A stretch of DNA of 64,000 nt from Hormiphora californensis (Eukaryota > Ctenophora > Tentaculata > Cydippida > Pleurobrachiidae), in NCBI GenBank assembly GCA_020137815.1, contig CM035362.1, forward strand, positions 5,494,008 through 5,558,007. The letters run 5' to 3'. Of the stretch, positions 46,074 to 57,564 are shown piece by piece (positions within the stretch are counted from its first letter, which is position 1; the number at the start of each line of letters is the position of its first letter). A model generated the notes under the pieces. That model made no database searches. It was given only the letters and a program-made list of their open reading frames with translations, and was not told the origin of the DNA. The translations under genes were made by a program, and so were the position numbers.

Positions 46074-46619
46074 TGGTGTAATCTGGTAACAGGTGGGGTT
46101 CTCCTTTCTCTGAAGCTGGGTGGTCCTGGTATCACCCAAGTGAGGCTTCCTACGCCATGCAGGCGTTTATACCCTGGTCAAGTTACGGCAGGGTTTGGTG
46201 CTCCTAAGTACGTCGGAGCGTGTTGAGGATTGTGGATTGGTGGACGTACTGGACTTGGGCTCTCCCCGGCCCATGGGCGTCGGTAGAGTACGGAGAGTGC
46301 CAGGTGTTTTCGGAGTTATCCGAAAGTTGGATTTGGAGGGAGGACGTTCTAGTTGGGGGAGATTCGTTATGCTTCTCTCTCCACCGGGAGAAGTGTTTGA
46401 TATTCTTTTTCCTTCTAGCTTACAAAATGACGAAAAACCATGTCGAAAACAAACAGCCGTGAAATATCGCTTTTAAAGCAAAATAAGACGAAAACTATTG
46501 ACTAAAACTTGCTAATTGAATAGCAAATAATGCCAGATACCTATATGCCGAAAAATTAAATGTATGAACAACTGTGAGGAAAATTCGGTTTCACCTCATT
46601 TTTTCTTTGTGGAGGGAAT
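46074..46619 (+). other. Gypsy 3' UTR and polypurine tract
   Basis: Ends in GTGGAGGGAAT immediately before the LTR, a plausible polypurine tract for plus-strand priming. A 93-codon ORF at 46195-46476 recurs in copies 2 and 3, but several copy differences change its residues, so coding is doubtful. Confidence 0.6.
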
Positions 46620-47003
46620 TGTTGTATAGTCACAGTTGTCGTTCTGTCTGTAGTTGTCCTCTCACTCTCACTGTGGTAGTCATGGTAGTGCTCAGTATGT
46701 TGCCTAAGCAACGACTGATCACTGACATGAATACACCAAACAACAAACATGACGGCGTGACGTGTGGATCGGTATTCGGAGGACGTGGCGTACTGCATTG
46801 GTGATAAGCGTATTGTTATTGAGATGACGAGTTGTTATGTCTACGGATGAGCTACGGAGGAACGATAGATGACGTAGAGGAGAACTATAAAAGAAGACAA
46901 GCATTCTCTTTTCTTTATTCCGATATATATTCCAATTTATATTCTCGTTCCCAAAACCCTTCACCGAGAGTCGTTACGTGTTTCACCCTATACGCGGTTA
47001 CTT
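46620..47003 (+). repeat. Gypsy copy 1 3' LTR, last bases replaced
   Basis: Same as the 5' LTR up to GGTTACTT, then joins TTTCAAAATTTCATACG, which is gag in inverse orientation. Confidence 0.9.
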
Positions 47004-47294
47004 TTTCAAAATTTCATACGTTGTGTCATCAACATATTGTAATACCAAGGGCTTAATTCTTTTGTCTGAAATACCGGACATTTGGAAAACTTCTTCAAAT
47101 CTTTCACCAAATCTAATGAAATTGTCACCTTTTTTGTAAAATGGAAATTTAGCATTGTTCACGGCAAGAGTTTTTAGCAATTCTGAAAGTACTTGGCTGG
47201 TGTTTTCGGCATTAAATTGGGGGTTTTCGTCATGAGTTTTCGGCTTGGATTTTTGGCTTGATTTTACGTCATTTATTTCTTCATCAATTGTCAT
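46998..47294 (-). pseudogene. gag: Gypsy copy 2 gag fragment
   Basis: Encodes the first 98 residues of Gag with a few substitutions, cut at TYEILK where it meets the copy 1 LTR. Lacks the zinc knuckle. Not functional alone. Confidence 0.9.
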
Positions 47295-47925
47295 TCGAGC
47301 TAAACCTGAGCTCGAGCAGGGGGCGTAGGTTCCCGAAGGAACTCGCCGAACCCTCCTCTCACGAAGAGAGGTAACTTGGGTTCAAGAACCGCCGGGACCT
47401 GGAATGAAGAACAGGAACCCGGAACGGAGATGTCCCCAAAGGAGAACTGGAACTAGTTGTCTGCAAAATCAGGAACACGGGTTGACTGGAACTGACCGGG
47501 TATGAAGGTAGTAGGGTTGCAGGAAACTGGAACGTGTACTGGAACTCCCTGAGAAAAGCCCCTCAGTCCTCAAAAGCACTGGTCCTCAAACACGGATTAT
47601 TCGTATCAGGCTCCAATTGAAGTAACCGCGTATAGGGTGAAACACGTAACGACTCTCGGTGAAGGGTTTTGGGAACGAGAATATAAATTGGAATATATAT
47701 CGGAATAATGAAAAGAGAATGCTTGTCTTCTTTTATAGTTCTCCTCTACGTCATCCATCGTTCCTCCGTAGCTCATCCGTAGACATAACAACTCGTCATC
47801 TCAATAACAATACGCTTATCACCAATGCAGTACGCCACGTCCTCCGAATACCGATCCACACGTCACGCCGTCATGTTTATTGTTTGGTGTATTCATGTCA
47901 GTGATCAGTCGTTGCTTAGGCAACA
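47004..47925 (-). mobile_element. Gypsy copy 2, inverted 5' segment (gag start, leader, LTR)
   Basis: Minus-strand gag start (98 codons, 47294 down to about 46998), leader with PBS (47295-47617) and an LTR lacking roughly its first 80 bases (47618-47925). It joins pol on the + strand within a shared ATA. Confidence 0.88.
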
Positions 47926-47926
47926 T

Positions 47927-49972
47927 AGAAAGTGGGTTGATCCAAAGAACTCAAAAAGTTTTAAGTTTCTAATAGTTGTCCCTGACTCCCTTGTTGAAAG
48001 AGTAATGTTTAACTGTCACAGTACATTTGAGGGGTGTCATAGTGGTGTCGAAAATACGATATCTAGAATTTTAAAGAACTACTATTTCCATAATTATAAG
48101 GAGGAAGTTAAGTTATTTACAGATAGTTGTCTCGTTTGTGCCCGAACTAAAGCAACCTAAGCCTATCTTAGAGCTCCGCTAAAACCCATTGTGTACACTG
48201 AATTCAATCAAAATATTTCAATTGACCATTTAATTCCAAGCACAACACCCACACCTAGAGGGAATATTGCATTGCTAGTTATTGTCGATTCATTTACTAA
48301 TTACACTGTTGCCGTGCCTGTTAAGTCTACTGGAACACAAGCCACAATAAGTGCTCTTATGGAGCATTGGTTCTTGAAATTCGGTTTTCCTCGTTCTATT
48401 AGCCATGATTTAGGCACAGGATTTACTTCGGCGTTGTGGAAATCTATTTTAAAAGCCTTTGATATCAAAGATATCAAAACAACTCCCAAATTTTCACAGA
48501 GCAATGGCAAGGCCGAAAGCGCAAACAAAAAGATAAATCAGTGTTTTAGATCCCTTCTCAAGGCTAATGATTGGAAAAATTACGATATTTATATAAAATA
48601 TGTGGTTTTTAGCTTAAATAATCTTGTTTGTGCTCGAACAAAAACTTCACCAAATTTCTTAGTATTTGGACGTGATCTTACCATGCCTAGTGATTTGTAT
48701 GTAGAAAATGACACACGTATAGAAGAAATTCGAGACATGAGCCAGGATGATATAAACAAACAACATGCGTACCAGTTACATAGGAAAATTTCCCAATTAG
48801 TTAAGAATACCCAACATGTTGCACAGCAAAGAGCTAGATATATGTGTTCAGAATACGATAAAAAAGTTAAAGGTCCTTATTTTGAAGCTGGCGATTTAGT
48901 TATGTATCAAAATATATGGCCAAAACATAAATATTCGGTGCGCTGGAAAGGTCCCTACAAGATAGTTGAAAAATTGAATGACTGGAATTATATAATTGAA
49001 TTAGAGAAAAGTGAGAAAAAAGTTGTTAGCATTTCAAAATTAAAAAAGTACAATCCCAACAAATACCATCACTACAGACAAACACAACAGACAAATACAA
49101 CTAATAACGATTTATCTGGCACAATGTTGACATTTTTACCCCCTAGACGAAGCAACCGATTAGCAGCCCGAGCACCCACAACTAGACAAGTAAGACCGAA
49201 CTCAACCACTGAATCAGAAGGTGAAACACCTGGTCCAGCTCTTCTCCCTAGTATCACGTTCAATGAGGATGTCGAGATAGCTGAACGTTCAGAGACTGGT
49301 GATGACAATCAGAGTTCTTATGTTCCTACTGACCCGAATGCAAGTGCGACAACTACAGTCACTGAGGAATCAGAAATGGAGGAAACTAGTGGTCAGGAAA
49401 CGGAAGCTGAGGTACTCCCTAGCTCGGCGGAATCAAGTTCCGCGGCAGCTGAGGAGAGCCCGAGTAGTGGTGGCGGTGCTGGTGCTGGTACTGGTGGTAC
49501 TACTGATGGGTGTACTGTTGGTGGTGCTGGTACTGGTGGTACTGCTGATGGTGATATTGGTGCTGGTACAGGTGGTGCTGATGATGGTGGTACTGTTACT
49601 GGTGCTGGTGATACGGGTGCTGATGATGGTGGTACTGTTACTGGTGCTGGTGGTACTGGTGGTACTGGTGCTGATGATGATGGTACTGGTGATAATCAGC
49701 GGACTGGCGGAGTAGGTGACATCGAGCCTTTCTTTCTGGAAAAGGACCGGTTTGGCAACCCTAAGGTGCCTAGGAAGATCCGGTTGCAACTCGAGGAGAG
49801 GGAAAAAACGATGAAGGCGGCCAAACGTGCGAGAAAGGCACGTGGTGCGGTCCCAAGTGCAGCTACGACAGGCGAGTCTAGCTCAGCCGAGAGTTCTAGG
49901 GAGGTACGACGGCCTGGTCTGAGGCCTAATCCTAAAAAGAGGACTCTTTTTGGAAACCCCTTGAAGAAGTAG
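47927..49972 (+). pseudogene. pol: Gypsy copy 2 pol fragment (integrase and tail)
   Basis: RKWVDPKNSK through the integrase to the basic C-terminus. Near 48150 one base is gained and, shortly after, one is lost, creating an in-frame TAA just after the CARTK zinc-finger end. The open part continues from about 48191 for 593 codons. The Gly/Thr repeat differs in length and order from copy 1. Protease, RT and RNase H are absent. Confidence 0.9.
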
Positions 49973-50519
49973 TGGTGTAATCTGGTAACAGGTGGGGTTC
50001 TCCTTTCTCTGAAGCTGGGTGGTCCTGGTATCACCCAAGTGAGGCTTCCTACGCCATGCAGGCGTTTATACCCTGGTCAAGTTACGGCAGGGTTTGGTGC
50101 TCCTAAGTACGTCGGAGCGTGTTGAGGATTGTGGATTGGTGGACGTACTGGACTTGGGCTCTCCACGGCCCATGGGCGTCGGTAGAGTACGGAGAGTGCC
50201 AGGTGTTTTCGGAGTCATCCGAAAGTTGGATTTGGAGGGAGGACGTTCTAGTTGGGGGAGATTCGTTATGCTTCTCTCTCCACCGAGAGAAGTGTTTGAT
50301 ATTCTTTTTCCTCCTAGCTTAAAAAATGACGAAAAACCATGTCGAAAACAACAGCCGTAAAATATTGCTTTTAAAGCAAAATATGACGAAAACTATTGCC
50401 GTAACAAAAATTACGAATTTAAAAGCCAGATACCTATAAGCCGAAAAATTAAATGTATGAACAACGTGTAACTGTGAGGAAAATTCGGTTTCACCTCATT
50501 TTTTCTTTGTGGAGGGAAT

Positions 50520-50900
50520 TGTTGTATAGTCACAGTTGTCTTCCTGTCTTTAGTTGTCCTCTCTCTCACTGTGGTAGTCATGGTAGTGCTCGGTATGTTG
50601 CCTAGGCAACCACTGATCACTGACATGAATACACCAAACAATAAACATGACGGCGTGACGTGTGGATCTGTATTCGGAGGACGTGGCGTACTGCATTGGT
50701 GATAAGCGTATTGTTATTGAGATGACGAGTTGTTATGTCTACGGATGAGCTACGGAGGAACGATGGATGACGTAGAGGAGAACTATAAAAGAAGACAAGC
50801 ATTCTCTTTTCTTGATTCCGATTGATATTCCAATTTATATTCTCGTTCCCAAAACCCTTCACCGAGAGTCGTTACGTGTTTCACCCTATACGCGGTTACT
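50520..50900 (+). repeat. Gypsy copy 2 3' LTR
   Basis: TGTTGTATAG start. Differs from copy 1 by several substitutions and a small deletion (CTCTCTCAC for CTCTCACTCTCAC). Last bases missing. Confidence 0.9.
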
Positions 50901-50905
50901 CCAAT

Positions 50906-51291
50906 TGAAGTAACCGCGTATAGGGTGAAACACGTAACGACTCTCGGTGAAGGGTTTTGGGAACGAGAATATAAATTGGAATATATATCGGAATAATGAA
51001 AAGAGAATGCTTGTCTTCTTTTATAGTTCTCCTCTACGTCATCCATCGTTCCTCCGTAGCTCATCCGTAGACATAACAACTCGTCATCTCAATAACAATA
51101 CGCTTATCACCAATGCAGTACGCCACGTCCTCCGAATACCGATCCACACGTCACGCCGTCATGTTTATTGTTTGGTGTATTCATGTCAGTGATCAGTCGT
51201 TGCTTAGGCAACATACTGAGCACTACCATGACTACCACAGTGAGAGTGAGAGGACAACTACAGACAGAACGACAACTGTGACTATACAACA
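50906..51291 (-). repeat. Gypsy copy 3 LTR, inverted
   Basis: Complete 386-bp LTR on the minus strand. On its outer side CCAAT (50901-50905) is the complement of ATTGG, the start of the PBS that normally follows a 5' LTR. Confidence 0.9.
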
Positions 51292-51845
51292 ATTCCCTCC
51301 ACAAAGAAAAAATGAGGTGAAACCGAATTTTCCTCACAGTTACACGTTGTTCATACATTTAGTTTTTTGGCATATATGTATCTGGCATTATTTGCTATTC
51401 AATTAGCAAGTTCTAGTCAATAGTTTTCGTCTTATTTTGCTTTAAAAGCGATATTTCACGGCTGTTTGTTTTCGACATGGTTTTTCGTCATTTTTTTAAG
51501 CTAGGAGGAAAAAGAATATCAAACACTTCTCCCGGTGGAGAGAGAAGCATAACGAATCTCTCCCAACTAGAACGTCCTCCCTCCAAATCCAACTTTCGGA
51601 TGACTCCGAAAACACCTGGCACTCTCCGTACTCTACCGACGCCCATGGGCCGGGGAGAGCCCAAGTCCAGTACGTCCACCAATCCACAATCCTCAACACG
51701 CTCCGACGTACTTAGGAGCACCAAACCCTGCCGTAACTTGACCAGGGTATAAACGCCTGCATGGCGCAGGAAGCCTCACTTGGGTGATACCCGGACCACC
51801 CAGCTTCAGAGAAAGGAGAACCCCACCTGTTACCAGATTACACCA

Positions 51846-54800
51846 CTACTTCTTCAAGGGGTTTCCAAAAAGAGTCCTCTTTTTAGGATTAGGCCTCAGA
51901 CCAGGCCGTCGTACCTCCCTAGAACTCTCGGCTGAGCTAGACTCGCCTGTCGTAGCTGCACTTGGGACCGCACCACGTGCCTTTCTTGGATCCATCGCAT
52001 CCTATTCTCGCTCCGCGAATAATAGATGCTCCGCGAATAATAGATGTGAGATCGATCTCGGTCGCTGCGCGACCTCGATCTCACTCAGGCATCAATGTGG
52101 CCAAGTGCCTTTCTCGCACGTTTGGCCGCCTTCATCGCTTTTTCCCTCTCCTCGAGTTGCAACCGGATCTTCCTAGGCACCTTAGGGTTGCCAAACCGGT
52201 CCTTTTCCAGAAAGAAAGGCTCGATGTCACCTACTCCGCCAGTCCGCTGATTATCACCAGTACCACCATCATCAGCACCAGTATCACCAGCACCAGTACC
52301 AACATCAGTATTAGCACCACCCGTACCAGCACCGATACCACCAGTACACCCATCAGCAGTACCACCAGTGCCACCACCAGCACTGCCACCACTACTCGGG
52401 CTCTCCTCAGCTGCCGCGGAACTTGATTCCGCCGAGCTAGGGACTGCCTCAGCTTCCGTTTCCTGACCACTAGTTTCCTCCATTTCTGATTCCTCAGTGA
52501 CTGTAGTTGTCGCACTTGCATTCGGGTCAGTAGGAACATAAGAACTCTGATTGTCATCACCAGTCTCTGAACGTTCAGCTATCTCGACATCCTCATTGAA
52601 CGTGATACTAGGGAGAAGAGCTGGACCAGGTGTTTCACCTTCTGATTCAGTGGTTGAGTTCGGTCTTACTTGTCTAGTTGTGGGTGCTCGGGCTGCTAAT
52701 CGGTTGCTTCGTCTAGGGGGTAAAAATGTCAACATTGTGTTTGGTAAATCGTTATTAACTGTGTCTGTCTGTTGCGTCTGTCTGTAGTGATGGTATTTGT
52801 TGGGATTGTACTTTTTTAATTTTGAAATGCTAACAACTTTTTTCTCACTTTTCTCTAATTCAATTATATAATTCCAGTCATTCAATTTTTCAACTATCTT
52901 GTAGGGACCTTTCCAGCGCACCGAATATTTATGTTTTGGCCATATATTTTGATACATAACTAAATCGCCAGCTTCAAAATAAGGACCTTTAACTTTTTTA
53001 TCGTATTCTGAACACATATATCTAGCCCTTTGCTGTGCAACATGTTGGGTATTCTTAACTAATTGGGAAATTTTCCTATGTAGCTGGTACGCATGTTGTT
53101 TGTTTATATCATCCTGGCTCATGTCTCGAATTTTTTCTATACGTGTGTCATTTTCTACATACAAATCACTAGGCATGGTAAGATCACGTCCAAATACTAA
53201 GAAATTTGGTGAAGTTTTTGTTCGAGCACAAACAAGATTATTTAAGCTAAAAACCACATATTTTATATAAATATCGTAATTTTTCCAATCATTAGCCTTG
53301 AGAAGGGATCTAAAACACTGATTTATCTTTTTGTTTGCGCTTTCGGCCTTGCCATTGCTCTGTGAAAATTTGGGAGTTGTTTTGATATCCTTGATATCAA
53401 AGGCTTTTAAAATAGCTTTCCATAATGCCGACGTAAATCCTGTACCTAAGTCATGGCTAATAGAACGAGGAAAACCAAATTTCAAAAACCAATTTTCCAT
53501 AAGAGCACTTATTGTGGCTTGTGTTCCAGTAGATTTCACGGGCACGGCAACAGTGTAATTAGTGAATGAATCGACGATAACTAGTAATGCAATATTCCCT
53601 CTAGGTGTGGGTGTTGTGCTTGGGATTAAATGGTCAATGGAAATATTTTGATTGAATTCAGTATACACAATGGGTTTCAGGGGAGCTCTAAGATATGCCT
53701 TAGGTTGCTTAGTACGGGCACAAATAAGACAGCTATCCGTAAATAACTTAACTTCCTCCTTATAATTATGGAAATAGTAGTTCTTTAAAATTCTAGATAT
53801 CGTATTTTCGACACCACTATGACACCCCTCAAATGTACTGTGACAGTTAAACATTACTCTTTCAACAAGGGAGTCAGGGACAACTATTAGAAACTTAAAA
53901 CTTTTTGAGTTCTTTGGATCAACCCACTTTCTATAGATAACATCATTTTTCAATTTTAAAAACTCAAAATTTTTGAAGTAATGACAAAGTTCATTAGGCT
54001 CACTCCGATGACTAAAATTTAATGGCTTCTCGCCACTCTTCAACCATTCCAACACTCGCTTGAGATTAGAATCCTTCTTTGTCTCTAGTTTTATTTCATC
54101 TAATTTGACTATTTCAGTTTGTTCATCATTTGATGGCACTAAATTTTGGCTCAAAACTCTGGTAATTGTATCAGTTTGTGTACCTGACTCTTTCGTCTTG
54201 ATTGACCCATAAGACCAACGGCTAAGAAAATCGGGCATGCTAATCTCGGACGAAGTACCACTACAGTGTTTGATTACCAAATTAAATGATGCCAAATCAG
54301 CAAGTCGTTTTTGCATAAAACTATTCTCTTTACTGAAAACACGGTCAAAAGATAACAAAGCTTTGCAATCTGTTTCAATATTAACTTTGGGTGCAGCTAA
54401 TAGATACATTTTCCAGTGCATAAGGGCACCATGTAGTCCTAAAAATTCCAATTTTGTGGCACCATATTTTTGGTGGGCTTTTGAAACAGATCTACTCCAA
54501 TAACTAATTATACGACGTTTCCCATTTTGAATTTGCTGTAGACAAGCACCTTGACCTCGCTTAGAAGAATCTATGCTGACAATAAATTCACTATTCAAAT
54601 CAGGGATGGCAAGGGTTGAGGAAGAACAAAGTGCTGCTTTTAAGTTTTCAAATGATTTTTGACACTCAATAGACCATTCAAATGGTTTGTTTTTCTCTAG
54701 CATATCATATAATGGCCTAGTAATTTTTGCATAATTGGGGATGAATGACCTATTCCAATTCATAGTACCAAGAAATTTCTGTAATTGCTTCACAGTTTTG

Positions 54801-55286
54801 GGGGGCTGAATTGTCATGATAGCTTTTGTTTTATTTTCATCTACAGAAATACCATTTTCAGTTAAAGTATGGCCCAAAAATTTTGCTGAACTAGCAAACA
54901 AAGTTGTCTTTTTGGGGTTAAGCTTCATGTTAGCAAAAGTTAATCTGTCAAAAACAAATTTTAACCGAGTTAGGTGATCTTGAACCGTGTTGCTACCCAG
55001 GAGCAAATCATCGATATAGAAAACAAGGGAACTAAAAGGAACTTTGGCAAAAAGTTGGGATATCATTCTACTGAATTGGGCACTAGAACTAGTTTGGCCT
55101 TGTACCATACGTTTCCACATGTAACGTGAATGTTTGTAAGTAAAAGCGGTTAGGGGTTGACTACGTTTTTCGAGGGGCAACTGCCAAAAACTGGAAGTAA
55201 AGTCAAAACTACTCAAATATTTAGTATCCCTCATTTTATCTAGAACGTGGTTAATTTTTGGTAATTCGTATTGATCTTGTATGGCC
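51846..55286 (-). pseudogene. pol: Gypsy copy 3 pol, truncated and interrupted
   Basis: Carries RT from just before MRDTKYLSSF, YIDD, RNase H and integrase, open for about 1050 codons down to the MITE at 52104. There the frame runs out; the last 46 or so codons lie beyond the insertion (51846-51985). It lacks protease and the RT N-terminus, so it cannot work alone. The Gly/Thr repeat is shorter than in copy 1. Confidence 0.92.
51986..52104. mobile_element. Mutator-like MITE in Gypsy copy 3, perfect 9-bp TSD
   Basis: 119 bp, TTGGATCCATCGCATCC...GGCATCAATGTGGCCAA, flanked by GTGCCTTTC at 51977-51985 and 52105-52113. Internally deleted relative of 35271-35813 with the same ends and the same GAGATCGATCTCGGTCGC-type palindrome. 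Confidence 0.93.
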
Positions 55287-55314
55287 GCTCAGATGGGGTC
55301 GCGGCGCCAGACAG
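55287..55314 (+). mobile_element. Right half of the small inverted-repeat element split by Gypsy
   Basis: GCTCAGATGGGGTCGCGGCG + CCAGACAG completes the element begun at 39605-39635. Confidence 0.8.
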
Positions 55315-56056
55315 TATATTATAAGGTCCAAGTAAGGCACGGAGCTTTTCTGAATCAGCTTTTCAAGACGAATCCAGCGCAACCAAAATTAGCTTTCTAT
55401 CTGAAGGAAGGTTTGGTTCACACATCCTCATTTTTGCCATGAATTTCAGAGGCCAGAACTTCAGGCCTCTGATTGGCTCACCCGGCTAAAAATGAAAAAA
55501 AAATGAACCGGTATGAATCTACTACGGGAATTAGCTTTCTCAATAAGATAGTCAGCTAATTCCGGTAGTGTTTTGTTGAGTATACTCAACAAGTAGTGTT
55601 GGATTCGTCTTGAAAAGCTGATACGGAGAACATCCGTGTCTCATTTGGACCTTACACAGTCAGAATGTTGTGTGACTGTGAGAAGTTGTTGTTGTTGTAA
55701 TGACAACGAATTGTTATTAGTTGTGATTAGTGGGTTGTTGAGTGTATAGTAAATGTTGATTGTTGATAGTGTAAGTGTTGATCCGTCATATTGGCCACCC
55801 GAATTGATAAAACGTCGCCCAAAACGTTGTCCACGACGTCTATTAAAGTGCGTTTCAAACGACTTGACCTGAGATTCCTGGAAATTCAGGATTTCCCCTT
55901 TGTAAATACACGCGCGATGCGCCAAATTCCAGGAATCTCAGGTCAAGTCGCTTGAAACGTACTTTAATACGGACTCCGGTGAAAATGTAAAAAAGCATTT
56001 GAACGTCATCGACAACGCTTTGGACGGCGCATTGCTGTCGGCCAATATGAAGGAGC
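55315..56056. repeat. Inverted repeats, no gene
   Basis: TCAGCTTTTCAAGACGAATC and its complement at about 55350 and 55595 form a fold-back. 55842-55968 is a second hairpin with arms of about 41 bp and a few mismatches (GACTTGACCTGAGATTCC). Both may be small fold-back elements. Confidence 0.75.
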
Positions 56057-56112
56057 CTGTCTGGCGCCGCGACCCATCTGAGAATCAAATGGGGTATGGC
56101 GCCGCCATACAG
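56057..56112 (-). mobile_element. Small 56-bp inverted-repeat element, intact copy
   Basis: CTGTCTGGCGCCGCGACC at one end and GGCGCCGCCATACAG at the other are imperfect inverted repeats. Relatives occur at 36325, 38121 and, split, at 39605 and 55287. Confidence 0.75.
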
Positions 56113-56606
56113 GACGGAGCACCACTGTGAGTCAATCAACAAAGCTACTAGGCTAGGGTTTATAGCTTGGGATTCTTATTGACTTTCACATTGAATTTAG
56201 GGCTAGAACGGGTAGAACTGCAGAATTACTGAATGCAGTCCAGACGGGTTTGTAGTGAGTTGTATTATTGTTGAACTGGCACGTCCAATTCAACCCAAAC
56301 TAGTTGTGACAGTTGACACATCAAGACATTGTGAGTTGTGTAACATGGTACACGGGGTCGACACTCGACGTGAAATCTGTCAATGCATTTACATTGTGGT
56401 TTTATTTTACCATTCACCCCATATCAAAACTACGCTGTTTTCCATTTTTACGCATTATTTACGCTTTGACTGTTTTTCATCCAAAATTTCAAGAATGACT
56501 CCAAATTTTCGTCAGTCAAAGCGTACAATAGAAGAGTGAAAGACGGTATCTTTTTTTGAATGCAAAGCGATCCTTATGTAGACACGTTTAAGGGAAAAAC
56601 AATGTT

Positions 56607-56638
<32 letters not shown>

Positions 56639-57063
56639 CTCTTCTCTCTCTCTCTCTCTCTCTTTCTCATATCTCCCTACACCACAAAATGATCAAGTAT
56701 GGGTGGCTGGGAACAAATCCCGGGGAAGAGAACAAAAATATATTTGGGTGGATATTATAATGTTCAAGGTAACTTATCAAACAAAAGAAGCGAATTGTCT
56801 CTCTCTCTCTCCTCTCTCTCTCTCCCTCTCTCCTCTCTCTCAGTGTCTCTCTTTCTCTCTCTTCTTTTCCTCACACACCCAACAACAAAAATCTAAGAGA
56901 GAAGTGCGTGTGTGAGATGCACACAAAAGTGTGGTGTGAAAAAATGTGTAAATATATAGTTGAGAGATTGGGGGCGTTTTCACACGCAAAAATGGTGTGC
57001 ACTTTCGTGTGTGATAGGGAGGGGGCAGTGTGATCAGTGTGTGTGTGATTCTCTCTCACTCAG

Positions 57064-57095
<32 letters not shown>

Positions 57096-57246
57096 CTCTC
57101 TCTCACTCATCTCTCTCTCTCTCTGTCTCAACCATCATCTCCTCTCTAAAAAAGGCGAGAGTAAAACGGCAGTTGCATGTGAATTTTGTGTGTTCTCAGA
57201 TTGTGAAACTTATATTACATGGGGGTTAAAAAAGTGTGACATTGAC
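56113..57246. other. Intergenic with (CT)n tracts
   Basis: CT microsatellites at about 56606-56668, 56798-56862 and 57061-57128. No gene recognised. Confidence 0.65.
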
Positions 57247-57355
57247 CAGGAACCGACCGACACAAGTAAACAACCAATCAGAACTCGTTATTTAGATCAC
57301 GTGACTGGTTATCAGCCAATCAGGGACCAGTATTTCCTGATTTGGTCGGTTCCTG
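57247..57355 (-). mobile_element. hAT-like MITE, full length, near-perfect TSD
   Basis: CAGGAACCGACC...GGTCGGTTCCTG with ACATTGAC (57239-57246) and ACATCGAC (57356-57363) outside, 7 of 8 bases equal. Confidence 0.9.
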
Positions 57356-57564
57356 ACATCGACAGAGGCGTTTCTTCAGATGTGGACACAGGGCAGAAAC
57401 ACCTCCATCAACTTGTTTCTCTCTCTCTCTCACTCGCTCTCTTTTAAATTCTAAAAACGTTTGCTCTCTCTCTCCCTCTCTCTCTCTCTACTCTACTCTA
57501 CCTCCCTCTCTCTCACACACACAGCATCACAAAACACCCTCCTCTCATCATCACTGCGATCACA

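Larger units (their letters stand above)
39636..47003 (+). mobile_element. Ty3/Gypsy LTR retrotransposon, copy 1, apparently complete
   Basis: Order: 386-bp LTR, primer-binding site, structured leader, gag, pol (protease, reverse transcriptase, RNase H, integrase), 3' UTR, purine-rich tract, LTR. Both ORFs are open and the two LTRs look identical over the compared length, so insertion is recent and the copy may have been active. The 3' LTR lacks its last 3-4 bases where it joins copy 2. Integrase after RNase H makes it Ty3/Gypsy rather than Copia. Confidence 0.93.
47926..50900 (+). mobile_element. Gypsy copy 2, direct 3' segment (integrase, tail, LTR)
   Basis: Resumes copy 1-like sequence at the integrase zinc region and runs through the pol end, 3' UTR and LTR (50520-50900). 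The LTR ends at GGTTACT and meets an inverted LTR. Confidence 0.9.
50906..55286 (-). mobile_element. Gypsy copy 3, minus strand, 5'-truncated
   Basis: LTR, 3' UTR (51292-51845), pol end at 51846, then pol up to the RT at 55286, where it stops abruptly next to the right half of the split small element. Gag, protease and the first part of RT are missing. A 119-bp MITE interrupts pol at 51986. Confidence 0.92.

Noticed and set aside
45416-46135. 239- and 144-codon minus-strand ORFs opposite the Pol tail
   Set aside because: Shadows of the Gly/Thr/Ala repeat of Pol; the plus frame continues the integrase ORF.
46195-46476. A third Gypsy ORF after pol
   Set aside because: It recurs in all copies, but of the copy differences I checked, several change amino acids, and an overlapping frame is open as well; conservation reflects recent copying.
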